This document shows positions 1-6,663 of a stretch of 15,109 nucleotides of DNA, piece by piece. The DNA lies in assembly GCA_002083595.1 (NCBI GenBank), contig MSXT01000061.1:495-15603 (forward strand), written 5' to 3'. The position numbers and the translations under genes are program-made. Each line of letters opens with the position of its first letter. Within the stretch, counting starts at the first letter, position 1. Source of the stretch: Proteobacteria bacterium ST_bin16. Its GTDB lineage: Bacteria > Pseudomonadota > Gammaproteobacteria > Burkholderiales > Nitrosomonadaceae. The notes under the pieces are model-generated. The model worked only from the letters and a program-made list of their open reading frames with translations. It had not been told where the DNA came from and searched no databases.

Positions 1-345
1 CATCACTTGAAATACAATCTTGACCGCGCCGAATGCAGCATCCTGATTACCGGATTCCAAGCGGAAAGAACATTGGGCAGGCGGCTTGTCGACGGCGCAA
101 AACTAGTTAAAATTTTTGGTCAGGATATTCGCGTCAAAGCAGCCATTTACACCATCGGCGGACTCTCAGCCCATGCCGATCAGGCCGGTCTGCTTAATTG
201 GCTGGGCCACTTCGAAAAAGCACCGGAAAAGATTTTTGTGGTGCACGGCGAATTCAGCAACTCCACCGCCTTAGCCGCTGCCATTCAGCAAAAACTCAAT
301 TGGACGGCCACTATTCCGGAATATTTGTCGGTTGTGACGCTGTAA
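1..345 (+). CDS. MBL-fold beta-CASP/RMMBL nuclease, C-terminal fragment
   Basis: The reading frame is open from the first base (His-His-Leu-Lys) to TAA, so this is the 3' end of a gene whose start lies outside the window; 114 residues are visible. The segment GFQAERTLGRRLVDG fits the beta-CASP region, GGLSAHADQ supplies the conserved His and Asp of the RMMBL module, and VHGE near the end is the last conserved His motif. Known members of this CPSF73/RNase J-like group are zinc-dependent RNA nucleases of about 450 residues in the cytoplasm. The catalytic HxHxDH motif is not in the window, so activity cannot be judged here. No terminator is obvious after the stop. The family call is firm; the substrate is unknown. 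Confidence 0.85.
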   Translation, partial: HHLKYNLDRAECSILITGFQAERTLGRRLVDGAKLVKIFGQDIRVKAAIYTIGGLSAHADQAGLLNWLGHFEKAPEKIFVVHGEFSNSTALAAAIQQKLNWTATIPEYLSVVTL

Positions 346-454
346 ATCCGCTGCACCGGGTTCAGCTGCGCTATCCACTGAGGAATTACTGGCATGCAAG
401 AACGATACGCAGTGCGTGGTGAGCGGCGCATACGGCCCTTTCATCAGCGATTAG
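338..454 (+). pseudogene. Possible gene remnant, Cys-containing open frame without start
   Basis: The 293-base gap before ovoA holds no complete gene. One frame is open from 338 to a TAG at 452-454 and encodes a protein-like stretch including LLACKNDTQCVVSGAYGP. A Cys-x5-Cys pattern of this sort occurs in small secreted proteins, but I do not recognise the family. There is no ATG, GTG or TTG start and no ribosome binding site. If it is real, it is the broken tail of a lost gene; it may equally be chance. The rest of the gap (455-570) is AT-rich and I see nothing else in it. Confidence 0.2.
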
Positions 455-570
455 CCACCCGGAACGAGAAATTGTTTACCATTCAGTCCTTAAACAAGTC
501 ATTTTTCTAAATTTCTTGTAATCTTTTGCACGTAATATCAATGCTTAATGACATTTATCCCGGTTAAAGT

Positions 571-599
571 ATGGCTTGAAAAGCGCGAGGCGTTATAAT
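571..599 (+). promoter_or_regulatory. Candidate sigma-70 promoter of ovoA
   Basis: A perfect TATAAT lies at 594-599, 39 bases before the ovoA ATG. At a 17-base spacer the -35 position (571-576) reads ATGGCT, a poor match, and TTGAAA at 576-581 is only 12 bases away, too close for a normal spacer. The call rests mainly on the -10 box and its location. Confidence 0.35.
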
Positions 600-638
600 A
601 GCGGTTAATAACCTAGTAAACTGCTAAACATTACCTCT

Positions 639-2753
639 ATGCTACAAACCTTATTCCAAAGAACACCGCTACTGGACGGCGATGATATCAACCTGAAACG
701 TGAGGAAATCCGCGCTTATTTTCACAACACGCTGGATCGTTACGAACAACTCTTTGAAACGCTGCGCACTGACGAAGCCTATTATAAAAAACCGATCTCG
801 CTGCGCCATCCGCTGATTTTTTATCTCGGTCATACCGCTACATTTTTCGTCAATAAATTGATTCTTGCCGGACTGATTCCCGAGCGTATCAATCCCCGGC
901 TGGAATCGATCTTCGCCGTCGGTGTCGATGAGATGAGCTGGGACGATCTCGACAGCACGCACTACGATTGGCCGACCGTCAGCGAAGTGCGCGCGTACCG
1001 CAAAACCATGCGCGCCATGGTCGACAAGCTGATCGCAACGATGCCGCTGGCCTTGCCGATCACCTGGGAAAGCTCGTGGTGGCCGATTGTGATGGGGATC
1101 GAACATGAACGCATTCACCTGGAAACATCATCGGTGCTAATCCGCCAACACGCGCTGCATTTCGTGCAACCGCACCCGGACTGGCAACCGTGCCGCACAT
1201 CCGGCGCCGCGCCGCAGAATGCATTAGTTAATGTCTCCGCCGGAACGGTCACGCTGCATAAAACCAGAACCAATCATCAGCATTACGGCTGGGATAACGA
1301 ATACGGCATGCACAGCGCCGATATTGCCGCTTTCCAAGCCAGCAAATACTTAGTCAGTAATCAGGAATTTCTGGCGTTTGTCGAAGCCGGCGGTTACCGC
1401 ACCGGCAGTTACTGGCCGGAAGAAGGACGTGCCTGGCAAAAATTCACCCAAGCCGAATACCCCACTTTCTGGATCAAAAAAGGCAATGATTGGTGTTTGC
1501 GCTTGATGACCGAGGAAGTGCCGATGCAGTGGGATTGGCCGGTCGAAGTCAATTATCACGAAGCCAAAGCGTTCTGTAACTGGAAAGCCGAAACGACCAA
1601 GCAACCGGTACGGCTGCCGACCGAGGACGAATGGTACCGGCTGTACGATACCGCGCAATTATCCGAAGTACCACCGGACGCAAAAGCCAGCGGCAATCTC
1701 CATCTGGATTATTATGCGTCGAGCTGTCCGGTCACCGAATTCCCGCAAGGCGAGTTTTTCGATATCACCGGTAACGTCTGGCAATGGACCGAAACGCCGA
1801 CCTACCCGTTCGAGGGATTCGATGTGCATCCGTTGTACGACGATTTCACCACGCCGACGTTCGATAATCAGCATAATCTGATCAAAGGCGGTTCGTGGAT
1901 TGCTTGTGGCAACGAATCGATCCGCAGTTCGCGCTACGCCTTCCGCCGCCACTTCTTCCAACACGCGGGTTTCCGCTATGTTGTATCGGACGCCCCAGCC
2001 ACGCTACCGGGCTCTAACTACGAAACCGACAAATTGCTGTCGGAATACGCCGAATTTCATTACGGCGACACTTACTTCGATGTGCCCAATTTCTCCAAAG
2101 CCTTGGCGGAAATCGCCATCGCCGCGACGGGTAACCGGCCTAAACGCAGCGCGCTGGACTTAGGCTGTGCTTCCGGCCGCTCGACCTTCGAGCTGGCCAC
2201 AGTGTTCGATCACGTCACCGGTATAGATTTCTCCGCACGTTTCATCGGCCAAGGCGTGCAACTCGCACAGCAAGGCGTTTTGCGCTACACGCTGACCGAC
2301 GAAGGCGAGCTGGTGTCGTACAAGGAACGCACGTTAACCGGCCTGGGCCTGGATCACGTCAAACATAAGGTCGAATTTTTCCAGGGCGATGCCTGTAATT
2401 TAAAATCCATTTTCACCGGCTACGACCTGATCCTCGCCGCCAACCTGATCGACCGGTTGTACGATCCGGCCAAGCTACTCCATAGCATTCACACGCGCAT
2501 CAATATGGGCGGTTTGCTGATGATCACGTCGCCGTATACCTGGCTGACCGAACACACCAAGAAAGAAGCATGGGTCGGCGGCTTCAAGCGCGATGGCGAA
2601 AACTTCACCACGCTCGACGGCCTGAAAGAAATGCTCGGCCCGCACTTCCGTCTGATCCAAGGTCCGCAAGCGGTGCCGTTCGTGATCCGCGAAACCAAAC
2701 GCAAATTCCAGCACACGCTGGCGGAAGTCACCATCTGGGAGCGCATCGCTTGA
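639..2753 (+). CDS. ovoA: OvoA, 5-histidylcysteine sulfoxide synthase with methyltransferase domain
   Basis: 704 residues, the usual length of full OvoA. An N-terminal DinB-like domain (about 30-170) carries the expected iron ligands: His65 (GHTATFF), and His156 and His160 in HERIHLE, the HxxxHxE motif. A formylglycine-generating-enzyme-type domain follows (about 200-455), with GNVWQW at 378-383 and GFRYV at 444-448. The C-terminal third (about 480-704) is a class I SAM methyltransferase with LDLGCASGR at 506-514. In the known pathway OvoA joins cysteine to histidine C5 using oxygen and non-heme iron, and its C-terminal domain methylates the later 5-thiohistidine to ovothiol A. Presence of both halves predicts ovothiol A itself. 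The ATG at 639 gives the full domain, although no good Shine-Dalgarno precedes it. The stop TGA overlaps the next gene's TTG start. Confidence 0.92.
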   Translation: MLQTLFQRTPLLDGDDINLKREEIRAYFHNTLDRYEQLFETLRTDEAYYKKPISLRHPLIFYLGHTATFFVNKLILAGLIPERINPRLESIFAVGVDEMSWDDLDSTHYDWPTVSEVRAYRKTMRAMVDKLIATMPLALPITWESSWWPIVMGIEHERIHLETSSVLIRQHALHFVQPHPDWQPCRTSGAAPQNALVNVSAGTVTLHKTRTNHQHYGWDNEYGMHSADIAAFQASKYLVSNQEFLAFVEAGGYRTGSYWPEEGRAWQKFTQAEYPTFWIKKGNDWCLRLMTEEVPMQWDWPVEVNYHEAKAFCNWKAETTKQPVRLPTEDEWYRLYDTAQLSEVPPDAKASGNLHLDYYASSCPVTEFPQGEFFDITGNVWQWTETPTYPFEGFDVHPLYDDFTTPTFDNQHNLIKGGSWIACGNESIRSSRYAFRRHFFQHAGFRYVVSDAPATLPGSNYETDKLLSEYAEFHYGDTYFDVPNFSKALAEIAIAATGNRPKRSALDLGCASGRSTFELATVFDHVTGIDFSARFIGQGVQLAQQGVLRYTLTDEGELVSYKERTLTGLGLDHVKHKVEFFQGDACNLKSIFTGYDLILAANLIDRLYDPAKLLHSIHTRINMGGLLMITSPYTWLTEHTKKEAWVGGFKRDGENFTTLDGLKEMLGPHFRLIQGPQAVPFVIRETKRKFQHTLAEVTIWERIA

Positions 2754-3919
2754 GTGACGCGTTCGATTTCGACCGGGAAATCAATCGCGAAGGTACTCAC
2801 AGTGTCAAATACGATGGACGGCAAGCCATGTTCGGCAGGGCCGATGTCATTCCGGCGTGGGTGGCGGACATGGACTTCGCCGCCCCGCCCGCGGTTACAC
2901 GAGCGCTGACCGAGCGCGCGCAACACCCGATCTACGGCTACACCGTATTTCCCGATAGTCTGTATGACGCGCTGATCGATTGGCTGCAACGGCGGCATGG
3001 CTGGGCGGTGCAACGCGACTGGATCGTGATGTGCCCCGGCGTGGTGCCGTCGATCAACGCCGCCGTGATGGCATTCACTCAACCTGGCGAAGCCGTCATC
3101 GTCCAGCCGCCGGTGTATTTCCCGTTCTTTTCCGCCGTCACGCAAACCGGCCGCAAACTGATCCAGAATCCGCTGCGTCTCGACCATGGCCGCTACACCA
3201 TCGACTTCGATCACCTGGAACAGTGCGCCCGACAAGCCAAACTACTGCTGCTGTGCTCGCCGCACAACCCGGTCGGGCGCGTGTGGTCGCCGGAAGAATT
3301 ACAACACGTGCAGCAAATCGCCACCCGCCACAATCTGATCGTGTTTTCCGATGAAATCCACCACGACCTGATCTACCCCGGCCACCGGCACCATGTGCTG
3401 GCCGCCATCACCGGCGATAACGGCAACCTGATCACCGCCGTCGCGCCAAGCAAAACCTTCAACATCCCCGGCCTGAATTTATCCGCGCTGATCATCCCCG
3501 ACAAAACTGTACGCAACGCCGTCACGCACATCTTCACCCAATTCCACGTCAGCGCCTCCAACCCGTTCAGCGTCGCCGCCTTCGAAGCCGCCTACCGCGA
3601 CGGTGAAGCCTGGCTCACCGCATTACAGAATTACCTGCAAGACACCCGTACCAACGTCGAACACTTCGTCGCGGAACATTTACCGGGCATGCACGTGATC
3701 CAAGCCGAAGGCACCTACCTGTTGTGGCTCGACTGCCGCGAATGGCACATGACCGACGCGCAACTGAAACACTTCTTCATCCACCAAGCCGGTGTCGGCC
3801 TGAATCCGGGCGTGCAATTCGGATCTGAGGGCAGCGGGTTTATGCGGTTGAATATTGGGGGGCCGAGGAAGATGGTTTTGGGGGTGTTGGAAAGGGTCAA
3901 ACGAGCTAGGCATGGATAA
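2750..3919 (+). CDS. patB: MalY/PatB-type PLP-dependent C-S lyase, candidate OvoB-role enzyme
   Basis: A fold-type I PLP enzyme of 389 residues, normal for the MalY/PatB cystathionine beta-lyase group. Family features are NREGTHSVKYDG near the N-terminus, PAWVADMDF, CSPHNPVGRVW, FSDEIHHDL, and the PLP lysine K235 in APSKTFNIPGL. The start is set at TTG 2750-2752: it gives the standard N-terminus SDAFDFDREINREGTHS, and the first downstream in-frame Met lies beyond conserved residues. This TTG overlaps the ovoA stop as TTGA, so translation is probably coupled. Relatives cleave C-S bonds of cysteine conjugates. Ovothiol synthesis needs a PLP lyase to cleave the OvoA sulfoxide product, so that role is the best inference here; general cystathionine lyase activity is the alternative. 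The last 150 bases recur in diverged form near 5616. Confidence 0.88.
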   Translation: MSDAFDFDREINREGTHSVKYDGRQAMFGRADVIPAWVADMDFAAPPAVTRALTERAQHPIYGYTVFPDSLYDALIDWLQRRHGWAVQRDWIVMCPGVVPSINAAVMAFTQPGEAVIVQPPVYFPFFSAVTQTGRKLIQNPLRLDHGRYTIDFDHLEQCARQAKLLLLCSPHNPVGRVWSPEELQHVQQIATRHNLIVFSDEIHHDLIYPGHRHHVLAAITGDNGNLITAVAPSKTFNIPGLNLSALIIPDKTVRNAVTHIFTQFHVSASNPFSVAAFEAAYRDGEAWLTALQNYLQDTRTNVEHFVAEHLPGMHVIQAEGTYLLWLDCREWHMTDAQLKHFFIHQAGVGLNPGVQFGSEGSGFMRLNIGGPRKMVLGVLERVKRARHG

Positions 3920-3979
3920 TGTTCCAGAGCAGTCTGTAGAGCCAAACAAGTTTGTTATGATGACAGTTAAGTTGAATCA
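3772..3979 (+). repeat. Direct repeat, copy A: 3' end of the PLP lyase gene plus downstream DNA
   Basis: This stretch is collinear with about 5616-5825. By hand the first 85 bases match at about 75 positions without gaps, starting with 22 identical bases. Similarity weakens over the stop codon region and recovers around a TATGATG core at 3956 and 5802. The offset is 1844 bases at the left and 1846 at the right, so only about two bases of gap are needed. Copy A contains the intact end of the lyase; copy B is the detached one. The pair brackets the HEPN and DUF4160/DUF2442 genes. Confidence 0.75.
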
Positions 3980-4067
3980 TGAGGACAATGAATAAGGGGA
4001 TAACATGAAAGATATCATTTTGGATTTCATTGGCGACGAAATTGTTTGCGTTATTTCGGATGTCTAA
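3912..4067 (+). other. Two very short open frames behind the lyase gene
   Basis: An ATG at 3912 overlaps the last codons of the lyase gene and opens a 27-residue frame ending at TAA 3993-3995 (MDNVPEQ...HEDNE). A second frame starts at ATG 4005, 4 bases after AAGGGGA (3994-4000), a strong Shine-Dalgarno, and runs 20 residues to TAA 4065-4067. Neither matches a family I know. The second could be a small peptide or the truncated front of a lost gene; the good ribosome binding site is its only support. The first has a counterpart in repeat copy B (RNKFSMMAKLN against PNKFVMMTVKLN), which argues that the DNA, and perhaps the peptide, was duplicated. Confidence 0.2.
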
Positions 4068-4101
4068 TTTTAGTTGCACACAATCGATTTAAGAGGCTGA
4101 G

Positions 4102-4866
4102 ATGGATATTAGAAGCATATTACTAATAGTAATTGATGAACAGTCGCCGAAGAAATCAAATGACGCTACTCTTCAAGCTAACTCTGTATTAAGTGAGGTC
4201 AGCAAGAGACTTCAAGTAGGTAACAATCATGCTCTAGAAGAAGCAATTCTTACCCAATGGCATGATCTATTTAGAACCGGCTACTTAGCATGGGGATATA
4301 ACTTAGCCAATCCCAATCCACCATTTTTTCACCTTACCGAGCAGGGCAGAAATTCGTTGGCAAACGTTGGCCGTGACCCTGCCAACCCAGAAGGTTATCT
4401 AAAGCATTTATATTCAACATCTCAGATCAATCAAATTTCAAAATCATATCTTGAAGAAGGATTGAATTGCTATGCTCTTGCTCTATATAAATCTGCCGCC
4501 GTAATGGTTGGCGCCGCATCAGAAGCATTGATTAATGAGTTGCGTGACGCTGTGGTTAAGAAACTCGAAACCACCAATCCAAAAATACCAAAAAACTTAT
4601 CCACATGGAGAGCAAAGGAAACGCTTATGGGCCTTAAGTCCTTTTTTGACGGCAGACTAGCAAACATGCCAGCCTCACTGAAGGAGGGGTATGAATCCTA
4701 TTGGCCAGCATTTACACAGCAAATCAGGGCTGCTCGAAATGAAGCAGGTCACCCTCTAAGTATAGAGCCGATAAAACAAGAAACTGTGCACGCCTCTCTT
4801 CTTATCTTTCCAGAGCTGGCAAAACTTTCTCAAAGTTTGTTGAAATTCGCAACTGAAAGCCCGTAG
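4102..4866 (+). CDS. HEPN-like domain protein of unknown function
   Basis: 254 residues, starting at ATG 4102 five bases after AAGAGG. The N-terminal half contains WHDLFRTGYLAWG and FFHLTEQGRNSL, which reads like a winged-helix segment. The C-terminal half has a helical stretch ALYKSAAVMVGAASEALINEL (about 128-148) and later RNEAGH at 212-217, an R-x4-H pattern. Helices followed by R-x4-6-H are the hallmark of HEPN domains, many of which are RNases in toxin-antitoxin or defence systems; DUF4145-type proteins look similar. I infer a HEPN-like fold; RNase activity and any partner are unproven. The gene is AT-richer than ovoA and the lyase and sits inside the repeat-bracketed block, both consistent with acquisition. 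No signal peptide or membrane segment is seen. Confidence 0.7.
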   Translation: MDIRSILLIVIDEQSPKKSNDATLQANSVLSEVSKRLQVGNNHALEEAILTQWHDLFRTGYLAWGYNLANPNPPFFHLTEQGRNSLANVGRDPANPEGYLKHLYSTSQINQISKSYLEEGLNCYALALYKSAAVMVGAASEALINELRDAVVKKLETTNPKIPKNLSTWRAKETLMGLKSFFDGRLANMPASLKEGYESYWPAFTQQIRAARNEAGHPLSIEPIKQETVHASLLIFPELAKLSQSLLKFATESP

Positions 4867-4869
4867 CTT

Positions 4870-4898
4870 GTAAGTTGGGGTTCGTGCCTCACCCCAAC
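4870..4898 (+). repeat. REP-like palindrome
   Basis: A GTAA head (4870-4873) is followed by GTTGGGGT (4874-4881), a nine-base loop and the exact reverse complement ACCCCAAC (4891-4898). A GTAG-like tetranucleotide head plus a GGTTGGG-type palindrome is the form of REP elements linked to RAYT transposases. It lies three bases after the stop of the HEPN-like gene and lacks a T-tract, so it is less convincing as a plain terminator, although it could help end or stabilise the transcript. Confidence 0.5.
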
Positions 4899-4979
4899 AT
4901 AAAACGACTAGTTGAATTTCAAATGATTCAACTCACCTTACCGGTTAATCTTCTATAAACCTATGAAAGAGGTTTTCTA

Positions 4980-5249
4980 ATGCCTACCATTTCTATGTTT
5001 TATGGGATCCTGATCTTGATGTACTTTTATGACAACAAGAAACATAACATCCCGCATATTCATGCCGAGTACGGTGACTACGCAGCGACTATTATCATTG
5101 AAGACGGCACAATACTCGACGGTAACCTGCCGCCAGCGAAAATGAAATTGGTTCAGGCATGGATTGAAATTCACAGGGATGAGTTAATGGCGGATTGGAA
5201 ACTAGCAGTCTCGGGTGAACCGTTGTTTAAAATCGAGCCATTGCGATAG
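4980..5249 (+). CDS. DUF4160 domain protein
   Basis: 89 residues, the typical size for DUF4160. Recognisable features are the start MPTISMFYGI, MYFYDNKKHNIPHIHAEYG with its PHIHAEYG core, DGNLPPAK, and a C-terminal helix around VQAWIEIHRDELMADW. AAAGAGG at 4964-4970 gives a good ribosome binding site for ATG 4980. The gene is followed 11 bases later by a DUF2442 gene, a pairing that recurs in many bacteria and has been suggested to be toxin-antitoxin-like. I know of no firm biochemical function. Both genes lie between two REP-like palindromes. Confidence 0.85.
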   Translation: MPTISMFYGILILMYFYDNKKHNIPHIHAEYGDYAATIIIEDGTILDGNLPPAKMKLVQAWIEIHRDELMADWKLAVSGEPLFKIEPLR

Positions 5250-5260
5250 AGTGAAAAATT

Positions 5261-5506
5261 ATGGATAAGATCATGAAAGCTGTTCCCCTAGAGGATTATC
5301 GAATCGAGATTCAGACAAACAGCGGAATTTCGGGTATTTTTGATGTAAAGCCCTATTTGAATGGAAGCGCGTTCAAGGAGCTCATGAATGAATCGTATTT
5401 CCGGATGGTTCGCCCGGCGCATCATGGAATTGCATGGCCGCATGGTCAGGATTTCAGTGCCGACACGATTATTTGGGATATTCAAAATGCCCGGCAATGC
5501 GTTTAA
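5261..5506 (+). CDS. DUF2442 domain protein
   Basis: 81 residues. It matches the DUF2442 pattern: a beta-rich N-terminus (LEDYRIEIQTNSG), FDVKPYL, FRMVRPAHHGIAWPHGQDFSADTI. The WP-x-G-x-D/DTI element near the C-terminus is characteristic. The ATG at 5261 has a weak AGAGTGA upstream; an in-frame ATG at 5273 is an alternative start that would remove four residues. It is almost certainly co-transcribed with the DUF4160 gene, whose stop is 11 bases upstream. Its role is unknown; by analogy with similar pairs it might be the partner or antitoxin of the DUF4160 protein, which is inference only. Confidence 0.8.
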   Translation: MDKIMKAVPLEDYRIEIQTNSGISGIFDVKPYLNGSAFKELMNESYFRMVRPAHHGIAWPHGQDFSADTIIWDIQNARQCV

Positions 5507-5522
5507 CTTCCTTGCCTCACAA

Positions 5523-5550
5523 GTAGCCTGGATAAGCTTGCGTCATCCAG
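5523..5550 (+). repeat. REP-like palindrome with GTAG head
   Basis: GTAG (5523-5526) precedes CCTGGAT (5527-5533). An 11-base spacer follows, then ATCCAG (5545-5550), giving a six-base stem CTGGAT/ATCCAG. The GTAG head joined to a CCTGGAT-type palindrome is a layout common in REP elements mobilised by RAYT transposases. It lies 16 bases after the DUF2442 stop. Its sequence differs from the palindrome at 4870, so the two are not copies of one repeat. Confidence 0.5.
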
Positions 5551-5610
5551 AATCAACAACTCGCAGATAGGGTGAAGCACGCACTCCAACATCCACAAAA
5601 CAGCCGACCG

Positions 5611-5841
5611 TTGCGCTTCTTCATCCACCAAGCCGGTATCGGCCTGAATCCCAGCGTGCAATTCGGAACCGAGGACAGCGGTTTTGTGCGACTGAATATT
5701 AGGGCACCGAAACAGACGGTTTTACGCGTGCTGGAGAAAATCAGATTGGCTATGCATCAATGGTATTACGTTCCCAAACTTGGAGAACGAAATAAATTTA
5801 GTATGATGGCAAAGCTAAATTGGTCAATTAGTTGGAAGTAA
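5611..5841 (+). pseudogene. Diverged duplicate of the PLP lyase 3' end (repeat copy B)
   Basis: The frame encodes FFIHQAGIGLNPSVQFG, then DSGFVRLNIRAPKQTVLRVLE, matching the C-terminus of the lyase at 2750-3919 almost residue by residue. Only about the last 50 residues are present; there is no PLP site or N-terminal two-thirds, so it cannot be a functional enzyme. A GTG at 5572 could open the frame, but the residues before 5611 do not match the lyase. Instead of stopping where the lyase stops, the frame continues (MHQWYYVPKLGERNKFSMM...) to TAA 5839-5841, through sequence that aligns with DNA downstream of the intact gene. The substitutions retain sensible lyase residues, which suggests that the copy came from a related but distinct lyase gene and was not a recent local duplication. 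Confidence 0.75.
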
Positions 5842-5903
5842 AAGAAAGCGCCATAAACCGTCATATTTTAGATTTCATTTATGACGTATCATATTGCGAC
5901 ATT

Positions 5904-5931
5904 TTGAATTTGCGATTTTAATCATTACATT
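5904..5931 (+). promoter_or_regulatory. Candidate promoter of the RDD protein gene
   Basis: TTGAAT (5904-5909) and TACATT (5926-5931) are separated by 16 bases, and the -10 box ends 18 bases before the ATG at 5950. Both hexamers match the sigma-70 consensus at four of six positions. It lies just after the lyase remnant, so the RDD gene probably has its own transcript. Confidence 0.3.
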
Positions 5932-5949
5932 GTAGCAAAGGGAAATTCG

Positions 5950-6663
5950 ATGTTTTGTACTCAGTGTGGCAAGGAAATAATAGATGATGCGAAGTTTTGC
6001 AGGCATTGCGGAGCACCTCTGGAAGCCACGGATCAGAAAACTGTGCAAGAACCCAATGTAGTTTTGTCGACTACTTCGCCCATGCCAATACAGGCTACCG
6101 CTTCTGTTGCCCAAATTCGCCCGTGGGTTCGATACTGGGCGCGTATGTTCGACCTCTACTTAATCTCCATCGTGAGTGGCATAGTCATCAGCTTCCTCTA
6201 TCCAGACGCGCTCAGCGAGCAGAATAGTGATCAATTTGATCAATTGTTTGGGTTTACCGTATTTTTTGCTTGGGTGTTCATCGAATCGTTATTCCTTTCA
6301 ACAACAGGTACAACGCCCGGCAAGTGGCTTTTCAAGATCCGTCTTATTCCACCGTCAGGAGAGACACCGGATTATTCAACTGCTTTCTCAAGAAGTTTTA
6401 AGGTTTGGTGGCTTGGTTTGGGCATTGGATTTCCACTGATCAGTCTCATCACTCTCATAGTGTCGTATAACAAATTGACAAAGAACGGCATAACCAGCTG
6501 GGACAAAGATAATGGATTCACTGTTGCGCATGAGCAGATTGGTCTGCTACGGGTGATTTTTGCTATCGCTTTCTTTGTTAGCTTCCTGTTTCTTGCCGCC
6601 ATCGGAAGTACAATCGATATCGAACAAATAATTCCGACCGACGCAAATTCGTGGCACGTTTGA
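5950..6663 (+). CDS. Zinc-ribbon and RDD-family membrane protein
   Basis: 237 residues, starting at ATG 5950 six bases after AAAGGGA. The N-terminus is a zinc ribbon with C3-x2-C6 and C17-x2-C20 (CTQCG, CRHCG). A linker to about residue 55 precedes an RDD domain: RPWVRYWARMFDLYL (57-71) holds the Arg and Asp that name the family, and GTTPGKWLFKIRL (120-132) is the conserved central motif. Membrane helices are likely near 67-85, 102-117, 155-172 and 201-218. The function of RDD proteins is mostly unsettled; some have been linked to ion transport. The zinc ribbon should lie in the cytoplasm. The C-terminus may be altered, because a protein-like frame continues shifted by one base just past this stop (see 6653-6793). 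Confidence 0.85.
   Translation: MFCTQCGKEIIDDAKFCRHCGAPLEATDQKTVQEPNVVLSTTSPMPIQATASVAQIRPWVRYWARMFDLYLISIVSGIVISFLYPDALSEQNSDQFDQLFGFTVFFAWVFIESLFLSTTGTTPGKWLFKIRLIPPSGETPDYSTAFSRSFKVWWLGLGIGFPLISLITLIVSYNKLTKNGITSWDKDNGFTVAHEQIGLLRVIFAIAFFVSFLFLAAIGSTIDIEQIIPTDANSWHV

Noticed and set aside
2489..3235. A 248-codon open frame on the minus strand across the end of ovoA and the start of the lyase gene
   Set aside because: It is antisense to two well-supported genes, has no recognisable domain, and its composition is what the GC-biased third positions of the sense genes produce.
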